In this document: positions 15,921 to 25,424 of the stretch, piece by piece
Position numbering within the stretch: the first letter of the stretch is position 1
Layout: each line of letters starts with the position of its first letter
The notes under the pieces: model-generated
What the model saw: the letters and a program-made list of their open reading frames with translations, nothing else
Told to the model about the DNA's origin: nothing
Databases searched by the model: none
NCBI RefSeq assembly: GCF_004764705.1
Contig: NZ_SHLX01000004.1
Location: 1 to 64,000, forward strand
Source of the DNA: Paenibacillus cymbidii
GTDB taxonomy: Bacteria > Bacillota > Bacilli > Paenibacillales > NBRC-103111
Direction: 5' to 3'
Length of the DNA stretch: 64,000 nucleotides
Translations under genes and position numbers: made by a program

Positions 15921-16826
15921 TTGAATCAAATTGTTCGATTAATCAAAAGAGACCGTTTGCTTTTATTCATGCTGTTGCCCGGAATAATTTATTTTCTCGT
16001 TTTTAAGTACGCCCCCATGTACGGAGTCGTCATCGCCTTTCAACGATACAATTTGTACAAAGGCGTTTTTCACAGCGAGTGGGTCGGCTTCAAGTATTTT
16101 ATCGAGTTTTTTCAAGGGCCGGATTTATGGCGGCTGATCCGAAATACGCTTCTCATCAATGTGTATCAACTTGTATTCGGCTTTCCGGCACCGATCATAC
16201 TGGCGCTTGCTTTTAACGAGTTGCGGCATGTTTGGTTCAAAAAGTTAAGCCAGACGATCAGTTTTTTGCCGCATTTTATTTCTACCGTTGTCATTGCCGG
16301 ACTTGTCGTCAATTTTCTTTCCCCATCCACCGGGCTCGTCAACAAATTTTTGGGCCTGTTCGGATTCAGTCCGATCTCGTTTCTGATGATGCCGGATTAT
16401 TTCCGAACGATCTTCATCAGCATGGGAATATGGAAATCGGTCGGTTGGGGGACGATCATTTATTTGGCGGCGATAGCGGGGATTAATCCGGAACTGTACG
16501 AAGCGGCTTCCATCGATGGTGCCAGCAAGCTGAAAAAAATTTGGTATGTGACGCTTCCGGGGATTATGCCGGTTATCATCATCTTGTTCATTTTGAATTT
16601 GGGCGATATCCTGAGCGTCGGCGCAGAAGCCATCATTCTGCTGTACAATCCGGTCACCTATCAAACCGCCGATGTGCTGTCGACATACGTGTACCGCAGA
16701 GGGTTGATTTCCGGCGAGTTCAGCTTTGCTGCGGCGGTCGATTTGTTTAATTCCGCCGTGGGCCTCGTTCTCGTGATCGCGGCGAACAAATTCAGCAGAA
16801 AGGCAACGGACACAAGTATATGGTGA
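15921..16826 (+). CDS. CUT1 sugar ABC transporter permease (LplB-like), importer 1
   Basis: A permease subunit of about 301 residues with six predicted membrane helices. It opens with the LplB signature (DRLLLFMLLPGIIYFLVFKY, APMYGVVIAFQ) and carries the EAA loop YEAASIDGASKLKKIWYVTLPG that docks the ATPase. The start is uncertain. TTG 15921 follows GGAAAGAGGG at good spacing, while in-frame ATGs at 15885 and 15891 lack a clear ribosome site. The second permease and the binding lipoprotein follow directly. No ATPase is encoded here, so a shared MsmX-type ATPase elsewhere is expected. Substrate is inferred as pectic oligosaccharide from GH105 and the PL26-like lyase. Confidence 0.85.
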   Translation: MNQIVRLIKRDRLLLFMLLPGIIYFLVFKYAPMYGVVIAFQRYNLYKGVFHSEWVGFKYFIEFFQGPDLWRLIRNTLLINVYQLVFGFPAPIILALAFNELRHVWFKKLSQTISFLPHFISTVVIAGLVVNFLSPSTGLVNKFLGLFGFSPISFLMMPDYFRTIFISMGIWKSVGWGTIIYLAAIAGINPELYEAASIDGASKLKKIWYVTLPGIMPVIIILFILNLGDILSVGAEAIILLYNPVTYQTADVLSTYVYRRGLISGEFSFAAAVDLFNSAVGLVLVIAANKFSRKATDTSIW

Positions 16827-16846
16827 GCCGGGTGGGGAACAATCCA

Positions 16847-17722
16847 ATGAAAATCGCCGATAGCTTCGGAGACCGAATTTTTTCCTATGTTGCGCTGCTC
16901 CTGGTTTTATTCGTCGTAATCGTTACCTTGTATCCTTTTGTATACGTTTTCTCTTCTTCGATCAGCGATCCGACGGCGGTATATAAAAATAGCATTTATT
17001 TATGGCCGATCGGCTTCAGCTTGAAAGCTTATCAAACCATTTTAAGCTACCCGGAACTAAGAATCGGCTATGCAAACACTGTCTTATATACTGTTGCGGG
17101 AACGGCAATCAACATGGTGCTCACTTCCTTGATGGCTTATCCGCTCTCCAGGAAAAATCTCGTCTTCCGCAAACCGTTCATGTTCATGATCACGTTCACG
17201 CTTGTGTTTTCCGGCGGGTTGATCCCTACCTTCCTGATTGTGAAGTCGCTCGGCATGACGAATACGTATTGGGCGCTCTTGATCCCGGGTGCCGTCAGTA
17301 CATGGAACGTGATCCTGATGAAGACCTTCTTTGAAAGTTTGCCCAAAGAGTTGGAAGAAGCGGCCACGATCGATGGCGCATCATCGATCCAAATTTTGTC
17401 CCGCATCGTATTGCCGTTATCGCTGCCCGCTTTGGTAACGATTTCCTTGTTTTATGCCGTCGGTCATTGGAACAGCTATTTTCCGGCGATGATCTATTTG
17501 CAGAATGAGCACCTGTATCCCGTGCAATTGTTTTTGCGAAAAATCGTCTTGCTTGGACAGACGGCCGATATCACGGGAAATCAAGGCACGGAGACGATCT
17601 TGATGGCGGAATCGCTCAAATATGCCACCATCATGATTGTGGCTTTGCCGATCATCCTCGTATACCCGTTTATCCAGAAGTACTTTGTCAAAGGCGCCAT
17701 GATCGGATCGCTGAAAGGGTAA
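16847..17722 (+). CDS. CUT1 sugar ABC transporter permease (LplC/YtcP-like), importer 1
   Basis: A 291-residue partner permease with six predicted helices. Typical YtcP segments are ALLLVLFVVIVTLYPFVYVF, FSGGLIPTFLIVKSLGM and the EAA loop LEEAATIDGASSIQ. It ends with FVKGAMIGSLKG, the family's usual C-terminus. The ATG at 16847 follows GGGTGGGGAA, and an in-frame ATG at 16820 would overlap the preceding gene. It forms the heterodimeric channel with the gene before it. Confidence 0.87.
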   Translation: MKIADSFGDRIFSYVALLLVLFVVIVTLYPFVYVFSSSISDPTAVYKNSIYLWPIGFSLKAYQTILSYPELRIGYANTVLYTVAGTAINMVLTSLMAYPLSRKNLVFRKPFMFMITFTLVFSGGLIPTFLIVKSLGMTNTYWALLIPGAVSTWNVILMKTFFESLPKELEEAATIDGASSIQILSRIVLPLSLPALVTISLFYAVGHWNSYFPAMIYLQNEHLYPVQLFLRKIVLLGQTADITGNQGTETILMAESLKYATIMIVALPIILVYPFIQKYFVKGAMIGSLKG

Positions 17723-17776
17723 ACGAGCTCAAGCTCTTAACCATATCGTTCAAAATCATTAGGAGGGGTTCAGAAG

Positions 17777-19372
17777 ATGAAGGGACTCAAGAAAGGCCTG
17801 TGGCTGATGGCGGCCGGTTCGGCATTAGCGATCGGCGCGGCAGGATGCAGCAGCTCGAATTCAGGATCGGCAGGACAATCAAGCTCAAGCCCGAGCGCAA
17901 GCGTTGCGCCGTCTGCCAGTACGGCGCCAAGCCCATCGCCTGTAGCCAGCGTATTTCCGCTGAAGGACAAGGCTTCATTCGAAATTTTCTCCGCCGCCCA
18001 CGATACGAAACCGCAAACGGGCAATGAGCCGATCTTTGCCGAAATTGAAAAAAGAACGAATGTGCATCTGAATTTGACCAACATTCCCCAGGCAAGCTAC
18101 AACGATAAATTCAAGGTGACCATGGCTTCCGGAAATTTGCCGGATCTCATGGATTCGGATGTCGCCTCGGCGAAAAAGTACGGCATGGATGGAGCCTTCC
18201 TGGCGCTCGACGATCTGCTCAAAAAGTACGGTCCCAACATCATGAAATCGATCAAGGAAGAGGGCATCGACGCAACCTTGCGCGCTGCCGACGGGAAAAT
18301 CTACGGGATTCCGTATTTCACGATGCCGGGTACCTCGGCAAACGTCCCGCAATACAGGCAGGATTGGTTGGATCAGTTGAATTTGAAAGTCCCAACAACG
18401 CCGGATGAGTTTTATAAGGTGCTCAAAGCTTTCAAGGATGCGCAGGTGGGCGGCAAGGATACGATTCCGTTCGCTCCGCAAGGGTATAATAACTTCCCGG
18501 TATTCCGGTCGTTCGGGGCGGATCACCGCATGTATTTGAACAGCGCAGGCGTGTATCAGTTTGGTCCTTCTCTTCCCGGGATGAAAGATGCGTTAACATT
18601 TTTGAATAAATTGTACAACGAGCAATTGATTGATCCCGAGTTCGCCATCATCTCCAAGCAGCAATGGGAAGCCAAGGTCAGTAAAGGCAATGTGGGAGCC
18701 ATCTACTTCAACCCGGCCCGTACCGATTTTTTCACCGACGTGCTGAAGAAGGAAAACCCGAAAGCCAAGATGGTGGGCGGGGGAGCGCTCAAGGATAAAA
18801 ACGGCAAAGGCGAGTTGTTGCCGGATTACAGCGTGAAAGGAGTCATGGCCGTCTCGTCCAAATCCAAAAACGCGGAATTGATCGTCAAATATTACGATTT
18901 CCTGTACAGTCCCGAAGGCAAGCTTCTGACGCAATACGGCATTGAAGGCCAGAGTTACACCATGAAGGACGGAAAACCGCAATATACGGAAGAGTTCAAG
19001 AAAGATATGGTCAATAATCCCACCCTCCTGGGCATAGGCACATCCAAATATTTCTTTACCGCCCCGATGCCGAACCTGTTTAAGGATCGCAATGAAGGCA
19101 CGTTGATGGCCGCTGCCGTAGAAACGTCAAAGCCGGATTGGACCAAACAAGAACCGCAACTGAGCTTTACGCAAGCGGAGCAAGATATTGTTTCCAAAAA
19201 CCTGCAGCCGATTATGGACAAAACGAGCGAGTATATGATCAAATTCATTATCGGCCAGGAGCCGCTGGCAAATTTCGATAAATTCGTAGGCGAACTGAAG
19301 CAGCGCGGCTTGGATGAGTTGGTCAAAACTTATAACGATGCTTATCAGCGTGCTTTGAAGGCTGCCCAATAA
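17777..19372 (+). CDS. Extracellular sugar-binding lipoprotein, importer 1
   Basis: A 531-residue solute-binding protein of the LplA/YtcQ class. A basic n-region and hydrophobic core lead to a lipobox ending AAGC (Cys24), followed by a Ser/Pro-rich linker that would tether the domain to the membrane. The mature part has typical cluster features (NLPDLMDSD, YGIPYFTMPG, YRQDWLDQLNLKVPTTPDEF). It starts behind AGGAGGGG and completes importer 1. A hairpin follows the stop. Confidence 0.9.
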   Translation: MKGLKKGLWLMAAGSALAIGAAGCSSSNSGSAGQSSSSPSASVAPSASTAPSPSPVASVFPLKDKASFEIFSAAHDTKPQTGNEPIFAEIEKRTNVHLNLTNIPQASYNDKFKVTMASGNLPDLMDSDVASAKKYGMDGAFLALDDLLKKYGPNIMKSIKEEGIDATLRAADGKIYGIPYFTMPGTSANVPQYRQDWLDQLNLKVPTTPDEFYKVLKAFKDAQVGGKDTIPFAPQGYNNFPVFRSFGADHRMYLNSAGVYQFGPSLPGMKDALTFLNKLYNEQLIDPEFAIISKQQWEAKVSKGNVGAIYFNPARTDFFTDVLKKENPKAKMVGGGALKDKNGKGELLPDYSVKGVMAVSSKSKNAELIVKYYDFLYSPEGKLLTQYGIEGQSYTMKDGKPQYTEEFKKDMVNNPTLLGIGTSKYFFTAPMPNLFKDRNEGTLMAAAVETSKPDWTKQEPQLSFTQAEQDIVSKNLQPIMDKTSEYMIKFIIGQEPLANFDKFVGELKQRGLDELVKTYNDAYQRALKAAQ

Positions 19373-19398
19373 ACGGAAGGGCCAAAATAGATTGCCGA

Positions 19399-19428
19399 TT
19401 GGAGGGTAGCTGATACCCTCCAATTTAG
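19399..19428 (+). terminator. Hairpin after binding protein 1 (partial terminator)
   Basis: TTGGAGGGTA (19399-19408) and TACCCTCCAA (19414-19423) form a perfect 10-bp stem with loop GCTGA. The T run is short (TTTAGATT), so it may attenuate rather than stop transcription into the lyase gene. It may also stabilise the binding-protein message. Confidence 0.65.
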
Positions 19429-19458
19429 ATTCTTGCAGTGCCGGAAGGAGAGGCGCCG

Positions 19459-21693
19459 ATGATATCGCTCCAATTCGAGAAGCTTTCCATGTATCCCAGG
19501 CTTGAGGAACCATGCACGATTGCGGTGCCTTTCGCCAAAGGCGTGTTGACCGACTGGTTAAGAGTATCCGTCCTCGATGGCAATGTGGCGGTACCGACGC
19601 AAACAAGGGTGACCGCCACGTGGTCCGACGGTTCCATAAAATGGCTGCTGCTGCATTTTCTCGCCGATCTTCCGGCCAATCGGGGCAAACGGTTCGAGAT
19701 ATCGACGGATCGTGTTACGGCGGCGCCTTCGGAACCGGTTACGATCGATCAGGGCGATGGTACGCTTGCGATCCGCACGGGTGCGATAGAAGCCGAGTTG
19801 ACGGCTCCGGGAGGTACGGGGTTATTCCAATCGTTGAAGCGAAAAGGAAGTGATCCCACCCATCACGTGAGCGGGCCGTCGCTTTGCGATGCTGCCGGTC
19901 GGGAGTATGAATGTGTGATATCCGCAGCAGGCTGGCGCGTCATCGAAGCGGGACCGGTTCGTTGCGTCGTAGAAGCGAAAGGAAAGCACCGCGGTCGTGC
20001 CGATGAAAGCCAGTGGTTCGACTTTGTCGTGCGGATCTATGCGTATGCCGGAAAACCATGGCTGATGATCGATTATCAGATTGTAAACAAAGAGCCGGAG
20101 AGCGAGCAGACGATTTACGCTGCCGAATTGCATGTTCGTTCCGCTCCCGCTATTCGGACATCCGATCGGCTTCGGTTGGCGATCAGCCGCGCCGGAGACG
20201 ATCGGCGGATGAGAAGCGGATCGGCAGGAGAGCGGTTGTCTTGTTTATTAACAGCCAAGCTGCTCGAAAAAGAATTTATCGAAGACCAGGCGGAAACGTT
20301 TGCGGGTACATGCTGGGCGGATTTGTCCGTACAGCGGCAGGGCGGAATCAGCGTTACATTGTTTCAGGCGCAGCAAAATTGCCCGAAATCGCTGGATGTT
20401 ACAGGGGAAGAAATACGTGTCGGCATCATTCCGGCCGGTCATCCGATCCGTATGCTGCAGGGGATGGCCAAAACCAACCGCTTGTTCCTGCATGTGCACG
20501 GCGGGGACGAAACGCTGGAAGAGGTGAATGTGCGCAGTCTGCAATTCCAGCTTCCGGATCATCCCGTGCTCGAGTCTGCCGCCTTCGAGCGCGCCGGCAT
20601 TATCGAACCGATTCCCGCCGATCGAACGATAGCTGGAGTGGAGCGCGGATTTTATCGCATGGCCGACGGACGTTCGAAAACGTACGGCATGCTGCATTGG
20701 GGCGATGCGCCGGATAAAGGCTATACGTCCCAAGGAAGGGGCGGCGGAGATTGGGTTTGGGTGAATAACGAGTATGATCTGCCTCATGCGATGATGCATT
20801 GGTATGCGAGATCCGGGAAAAGAAGGTTTTATGACTATTTGCTGCGAGCGGCGGAGCACTGGAAGGATGTCGACATTGTCCATTACAGCCCCGACCCGCT
20901 GCGCTTTCAAGGTCATGTGATGCACTCCGCCAACCATGCAACTGGCGAGGTGAAAGTTTGTCATGAGTGGGTAGAGGGCTTGCTTGATTATTACCACCTG
21001 ACGGGAGAACAATCCGCACTCGAGGCGGCAATCGGCATCGGAGAAAATGTGAGGCGGCTGCTGGCTACTTCCCGTTACCAGGGCGAGGGCGGCATTTCCG
21101 CAAGAGAAAGCGGTTGGGCGCTTCGCAGTCTGGGAGCCTTGTACAACGAGACCCATGACGAGAAATGGCTGCAAACCGCCGACAGAATCGTCGATCATTT
21201 CGAAGCCTGGAAAAAGAAGTACGGCGCCTGGCTGGCTCCCGCTGCAGGCCATGTCGTTTATCGTTCCGGCTTCATGATCTGCATCGCAGTCAACAGCCTG
21301 ATGCGGTATTATCGAATCCGCCCGGAAGAACGGATCAAGCGAATGATCGTGGAAGCGGTGGAGGATTATGTGGAGCATTGTTACGTGAAAGAAGCGGGCC
21401 TGTTTTATTATAAAGAACTGCCGAGCACACAGCAGCTGCACAGCAATCCGATTTGTCTGGAATCGCTTTCGTATGCCTACGAATTCACCGGCGACCCGGG
21501 CTATTTGGAAGCCGGCCGAGTTACATTCGAGGAAGCAATCAAAGCTGCTCCAGGATGGGAGAAATCGAGGGAAATTGCCGGTGATGCGCTCATTTTTTGG
21601 GGCGACAGTCCAAAGAAGTTTGCCCAGTACTATTACCCGATCTTCTACTACTATCAGACGATTCTAAAAGCCGGCATCACGTTCCATTCCTAA
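19459..21693 (+). CDS. PL26/YetA-like exo-rhamnogalacturonan lyase family protein
   Basis: A 744-residue protein of the PcRGLX/YetA type. The N-terminal ~270 residues begin with LEEPCTIAVPFAKGVL, then VLDGNVAVPTQTRVTATWSDGSIKWLLLHF, the family's RIFT-barrel signature. The centre and C-terminus hold an (alpha/alpha) toroid-like region (MMHWYARSGKRRFYDYLLRAAEHW, then VCHEWVEGLLDYYHLTGE). Family members release unsaturated galacturonosyl-rhamnose from rhamnogalacturonan I. There is no signal peptide, so it would work on imported oligosaccharides together with GH105. The ATG at 19459 follows AAGGAGAGG at 5 bases. Family assignment is confident. The exact activity is inferred. Confidence 0.78.
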   Translation: MISLQFEKLSMYPRLEEPCTIAVPFAKGVLTDWLRVSVLDGNVAVPTQTRVTATWSDGSIKWLLLHFLADLPANRGKRFEISTDRVTAAPSEPVTIDQGDGTLAIRTGAIEAELTAPGGTGLFQSLKRKGSDPTHHVSGPSLCDAAGREYECVISAAGWRVIEAGPVRCVVEAKGKHRGRADESQWFDFVVRIYAYAGKPWLMIDYQIVNKEPESEQTIYAAELHVRSAPAIRTSDRLRLAISRAGDDRRMRSGSAGERLSCLLTAKLLEKEFIEDQAETFAGTCWADLSVQRQGGISVTLFQAQQNCPKSLDVTGEEIRVGIIPAGHPIRMLQGMAKTNRLFLHVHGGDETLEEVNVRSLQFQLPDHPVLESAAFERAGIIEPIPADRTIAGVERGFYRMADGRSKTYGMLHWGDAPDKGYTSQGRGGGDWVWVNNEYDLPHAMMHWYARSGKRRFYDYLLRAAEHWKDVDIVHYSPDPLRFQGHVMHSANHATGEVKVCHEWVEGLLDYYHLTGEQSALEAAIGIGENVRRLLATSRYQGEGGISARESGWALRSLGALYNETHDEKWLQTADRIVDHFEAWKKKYGAWLAPAAGHVVYRSGFMICIAVNSLMRYYRIRPEERIKRMIVEAVEDYVEHCYVKEAGLFYYKELPSTQQLHSNPICLESLSYAYEFTGDPGYLEAGRVTFEEAIKAAPGWEKSREIAGDALIFWGDSPKKFAQYYYPIFYYYQTILKAGITFHS

Positions 21694-21709
21694 GACGAGG
21701 AGAGCATTC

Positions 21710-22909
21710 ATGCGAAATTTGAAACAGCAAGTATTTGCCATGGGCAAGCCCGAGTGGAGATCGATGCTGGAATACACGGTAGAGCTCCATCGAAAGTGCA
21801 CGCGGGAACCGGAGCCTCCCTTTTCATATCCATGGGAAGAAATCGGAACGGGGTACTGCTTCGGACCGGCTTTCGGTCATATCGATCTCACCCACGCGAC
21901 GCTGGACACGCTCCGTTATCAGCCGATTCATGCCAAAAATCAACTGCTAAACTACTTGAGCCTGCAAACGGCCGACGGATTGATCCCCGGCTGCATTTGG
22001 TTCCGCGGCGGCGATGTGAAATGGAGTACGGCGAAGGGGCATCCTCCGTTTTGGCCGGTGGCTGTGCAAGATTTTCACGACCTGTACGAAGATTTCGACT
22101 TGATTCGATCTGCCTATCTTGCCCTGGTTCGTCAAATCGGTTGGTTTGAAACCAATCGGAAAGCAGATAACGAAGGGTATTATTATATCGATCTTTGGAA
22201 AAAGGTGTGGGAAAGCGGTGTCGATGACGGCATACGTTACGACAATATCACACCGGGTCCCTATGCGTGCGTCGATGCGACTGCCCATGTGTATCAAATG
22301 TACGTCTATGCTGCAAAGTGGGCAAACCTTCTTGATTTGCCTGCCGAATCCGGTAAATGGCAAATCAGAGCCAAACAGCTGGCGGAGTTTATCCGCGGCG
22401 CCTTGTTCGATGAAGAAACGGCGCTATTCCACGATAGTTGGTCGGTCGGTCAGCCTCACAGCCGCCGCCTTACGTTTGAGGGCATGTGGCCGATGATGGT
22501 TGGCGCGGCAACGGCGGAACAAGCGAATCGCGTGATCGATGAAAATTTGCTGAATCCCGACCGGTTTTTCACTGCGCATCCGGTTCCGACCATCGCTCTG
22601 GAGGATCCGGCATTTGAGCTTCGCATGTGGCGGGGGCCGTCCTGGAACAGTATCACCTATTGGGTCGCCCGAGGTTGTACGCTGTACGGGAGAAACGATG
22701 CAGCCCTGGCGATTCTGGAACGAGCGATTGACCATACAGCCGTGAAATTCGCCGAAACCGGAACCTTATGGGAATTCTATCATCCTCATGGAGGACTGCA
22801 GGCCGAGCTCCAAAGAAAACCGTATACCGCGTTTAATCAGCCGTGTCGCGAATATATGGGCCATAACCCGATGATCGCCATGACCGATTTATGGGCTTCA
22901 CTAAACTAA
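21710..22909 (+). CDS. MGH1-like (alpha/alpha)6 glycosidase (GH37/GH63-related)
   Basis: A 399-residue (alpha/alpha)6-barrel protein resembling the catalytic domain of GH63/GH37 enzymes and 'MGH1-like' domains. Motifs include WESGVDDGIRYD, which carries candidate acid residues, then MWRGPSWNSITYW, then GTLWEFYHPHGG with a candidate catalytic Glu. There is no signal peptide. It starts 16 bases after the PL26-like gene with GAGGAGAG upstream. It presumably hydrolyses a neutral glycosidic bond in the same imported oligosaccharides. Specificity cannot be read. Confidence 0.8.
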   Translation: MRNLKQQVFAMGKPEWRSMLEYTVELHRKCTREPEPPFSYPWEEIGTGYCFGPAFGHIDLTHATLDTLRYQPIHAKNQLLNYLSLQTADGLIPGCIWFRGGDVKWSTAKGHPPFWPVAVQDFHDLYEDFDLIRSAYLALVRQIGWFETNRKADNEGYYYIDLWKKVWESGVDDGIRYDNITPGPYACVDATAHVYQMYVYAAKWANLLDLPAESGKWQIRAKQLAEFIRGALFDEETALFHDSWSVGQPHSRRLTFEGMWPMMVGAATAEQANRVIDENLLNPDRFFTAHPVPTIALEDPAFELRMWRGPSWNSITYWVARGCTLYGRNDAALAILERAIDHTAVKFAETGTLWEFYHPHGGLQAELQRKPYTAFNQPCREYMGHNPMIAMTDLWASLN

Positions 22910-22932
22910 AAATAATAGGAGAGGTGCAGCCG

Positions 22933-25206
22933 GTGTTCGCTTCCTCACTATTAAGAAGATGGTTTGTGTTCAGCACGCTTCTTACGTTACTCCCAATTCT
23001 TTTTTTGGGAGTGTTTTCATATACAATTGCAACCAATGGCATTCAGGAGAAAGTAGACGAGGGCAACCTGCAAAATTTGTTGCAGACCCAAATGCGGGTG
23101 GAGCAGCTGCTCAAAGTACTGGAGTACGTGGTGATGCAATATGTCAGTTCGCCAAGTGTTAATAATGCGCTTAATAAATCGCTCACTACCACCACCGACT
23201 TCAAGGAAATCAACGATTTGTCGCAAGGATTGCATAATCTTCATTTTTTCGTCGGTGTGCAAGATGCCTTTCTGATTAACGTGAGGGAAAACTGGTACAT
23301 TGGAAATAATGGATTCGGAAGCAACCTTAAGGAGCTTGCCGATTATGAAAGTTTGGAACGATATCATTCGATGACCAACAATTTGGTATGGATGCCGGAT
23401 TCGACTTCCTCCCCGGAGATGGGAACCTTGAATTTGATCTGCAAAGTGCCACTATTGAATTTTTCCGCGGAAACTAGGGCTTTGCTGATTTTGAAAATCA
23501 AAAAAAGTGAATTGAATCGGCAGTTTTTGACGCAAAATGAGCTGGGAAACCTGTTCGTGTTGGATCGTTCCCGCCAAGCGGTGCTCGGTGATCCGAATAT
23601 CGGTGAATTATCTGTGGAAGTCCGAAACCGGATTACTGAAAAGATAGCGTCCTTGCAAAGTCGCAACGGCAACTTTCCGATGGATTGGGAAGGACGAGAT
23701 GTAAGGATTCATTTTATCCAATCACCCCAGCACGGTTGGACTTATCTAGCTGTTCAAGATGCCAAAAAGTCTACAATGGAGGCTCGACAAATCGGGATCT
23801 TCACATTGGCAAGCTGTGCGGCGTTATTCCTGCTTTTCGGAGCGGCAGCCCTATATGGCTCCCATTGGATGTATTCGCCAATCCGGGGATTTGTCCAATT
23901 TCTGCGAAGTGTCTTAGGCAAGAAAGACGAGGGGGATGTGAAGGATGATTTCGCCGACTTGGCGCAACGTATTCGTCATTTGATGAATAGCGGTCTTCAG
24001 ATGCAGGATCAATTGACCTTCTATGCCGTCCAACTCAGGGACAGCTTCGTACAGCGGTTATTGGCCGGAAAAATCACGAAAATCAAATTGCTGGAGCACT
24101 TGTCCGCAATGGGCTTTCCCGATGCTTGGAAGCGATTGATTGTGCTTGTCGTCCAAATTGATACTTTGAAGAATACACGTTATCAGGAACGAGACAATGA
24201 TTTGTTACTTTTCGCGATCGGGAATATTGTGGGCGATTTAGTAGATCCCATGAAAAGATTTCAGCCGGTATCCATGGACAACTCGCAAGTGACGATTCTG
24301 GCTTCGGAATTTGAAACGGAAGAAGAATGCAGCAGATGGGCGCTCTCGATTGCGGAAGATATTCGAATCAAGATAACGGAATTCCTCGGCTTGAAAGTAA
24401 GCATTGGGGTCAGCCGTTCTTATGTCGACCTTGTCGATGTATCGAGTGCTTACCAGGAAAGTCTTGAGGCTCTGAAGTATAGGTTCCAACTGGGATCGGA
24501 AATGATCTTGCACATTGATGACATTCAATTGAACAGAACCAAGAAAACCGTGTACCCCAAACAGTTGGAAAAGGGTATTGTCGATGCGGTAAAGCTCGGG
24601 CATCCCGAGCGGATATCTGCAAGCTTGGAAGTTTATTTGCTGCATGCCATCCAATCCAATATCCATGTTCAAGAATTCCAATTTATACTGATGCAATTGA
24701 TCGGACGTTTGACTGAGTTGCTTTACGATTCCGGTTTGTCAGCCGAGAAGGTTCTTGGAGATAAGCAGGTTGCCGAGCATTTGCTGCAAGGAAAATCATT
24801 GATAGAGTGGAAACGATGGATATTGGACGAAATCGCGATTCCTATAGCCAACCACTTAAGGGATGAACGTGAATCGCACATTAATCGGATAACGGAAGAT
24901 CTGATTCGGATAATTGACAGGGAATTCGAATCGAATTTAACGCTGGAAGATTGCTCGGCGAGACTTAATTTTCACCCGGTTTATGTCAGTCGCGTGTTCA
25001 AGAAGGAAACCGGATTCACCTTCAGTGATTATTTGGCGCAGCATCGGCTACGGATCGCAAAGAAATGGCTGGTCGAGACGGATATGACAATTCTGGAAAT
25101 CGCCACGCGGCTGAATTACGCGAATTCAACCCCGTTTATCCGATATTTTAGCAAGGTTACCGGAGTTACACCTGGAAAGTATCGTAAAGATCATATGCAG
25201 TGGTAG
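22933..25206 (+). CDS. Membrane-anchored AraC-family regulator 2
   Basis: A 757-residue regulator with the same design as the one at 13336. TM1 is at about 6-32, an extracytoplasmic sensor runs to ~280, TM2 is at ~287-312, and a cytoplasmic linker carries LKVSIGVSRSYVDLVDV. C-terminal AraC helices lie at ~655-757 (LEDCSARLNFHPVYVSRVFKK, TILEIATRLNYANSTPFIRYF). The start is GTG at 22933, 7 bases after AGGAGAGG. An in-frame ATG at 22891 lies inside the preceding gene. It faces a second CUT1 importer and is likely its activator. Confidence 0.87.
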   Translation: MFASSLLRRWFVFSTLLTLLPILFLGVFSYTIATNGIQEKVDEGNLQNLLQTQMRVEQLLKVLEYVVMQYVSSPSVNNALNKSLTTTTDFKEINDLSQGLHNLHFFVGVQDAFLINVRENWYIGNNGFGSNLKELADYESLERYHSMTNNLVWMPDSTSSPEMGTLNLICKVPLLNFSAETRALLILKIKKSELNRQFLTQNELGNLFVLDRSRQAVLGDPNIGELSVEVRNRITEKIASLQSRNGNFPMDWEGRDVRIHFIQSPQHGWTYLAVQDAKKSTMEARQIGIFTLASCAALFLLFGAAALYGSHWMYSPIRGFVQFLRSVLGKKDEGDVKDDFADLAQRIRHLMNSGLQMQDQLTFYAVQLRDSFVQRLLAGKITKIKLLEHLSAMGFPDAWKRLIVLVVQIDTLKNTRYQERDNDLLLFAIGNIVGDLVDPMKRFQPVSMDNSQVTILASEFETEEECSRWALSIAEDIRIKITEFLGLKVSIGVSRSYVDLVDVSSAYQESLEALKYRFQLGSEMILHIDDIQLNRTKKTVYPKQLEKGIVDAVKLGHPERISASLEVYLLHAIQSNIHVQEFQFILMQLIGRLTELLYDSGLSAEKVLGDKQVAEHLLQGKSLIEWKRWILDEIAIPIANHLRDERESHINRITEDLIRIIDREFESNLTLEDCSARLNFHPVYVSRVFKKETGFTFSDYLAQHRLRIAKKWLVETDMTILEIATRLNYANSTPFIRYFSKVTGVTPGKYRKDHMQW

Positions 25207-25213
25207 GACGAAC

Positions 25214-25256
25214 AAACACCCAAGCTTACTAAGGAAACTTGGATGTTTATCTTATT
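25214..25256 (+). terminator. Hairpin after AraC regulator 2
   Basis: AAACACCCAAG (25214-25224) pairs with CTTGGATGTTT (25238-25248) with one mismatch. The tail is ATCTTATTA, only modestly T-rich. Between here and 25425 I see AT-rich sequence but no clear promoter. Confidence 0.6.
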
Positions 25257-25424
25257 ATCAGATCAATTGGCTAAATGGGGTGGATGCATAGGTTATCTTC
25301 TGTATATATCGATCCTGCAATGTCGATCTCGGTGAAATAGTTAACTGAGGTATATATACTTCTTCGAACACGGCGCGTTACATTTCATGTATCCACAACG
25401 ATTTGGAAAAGGAGAAAATCAAAC

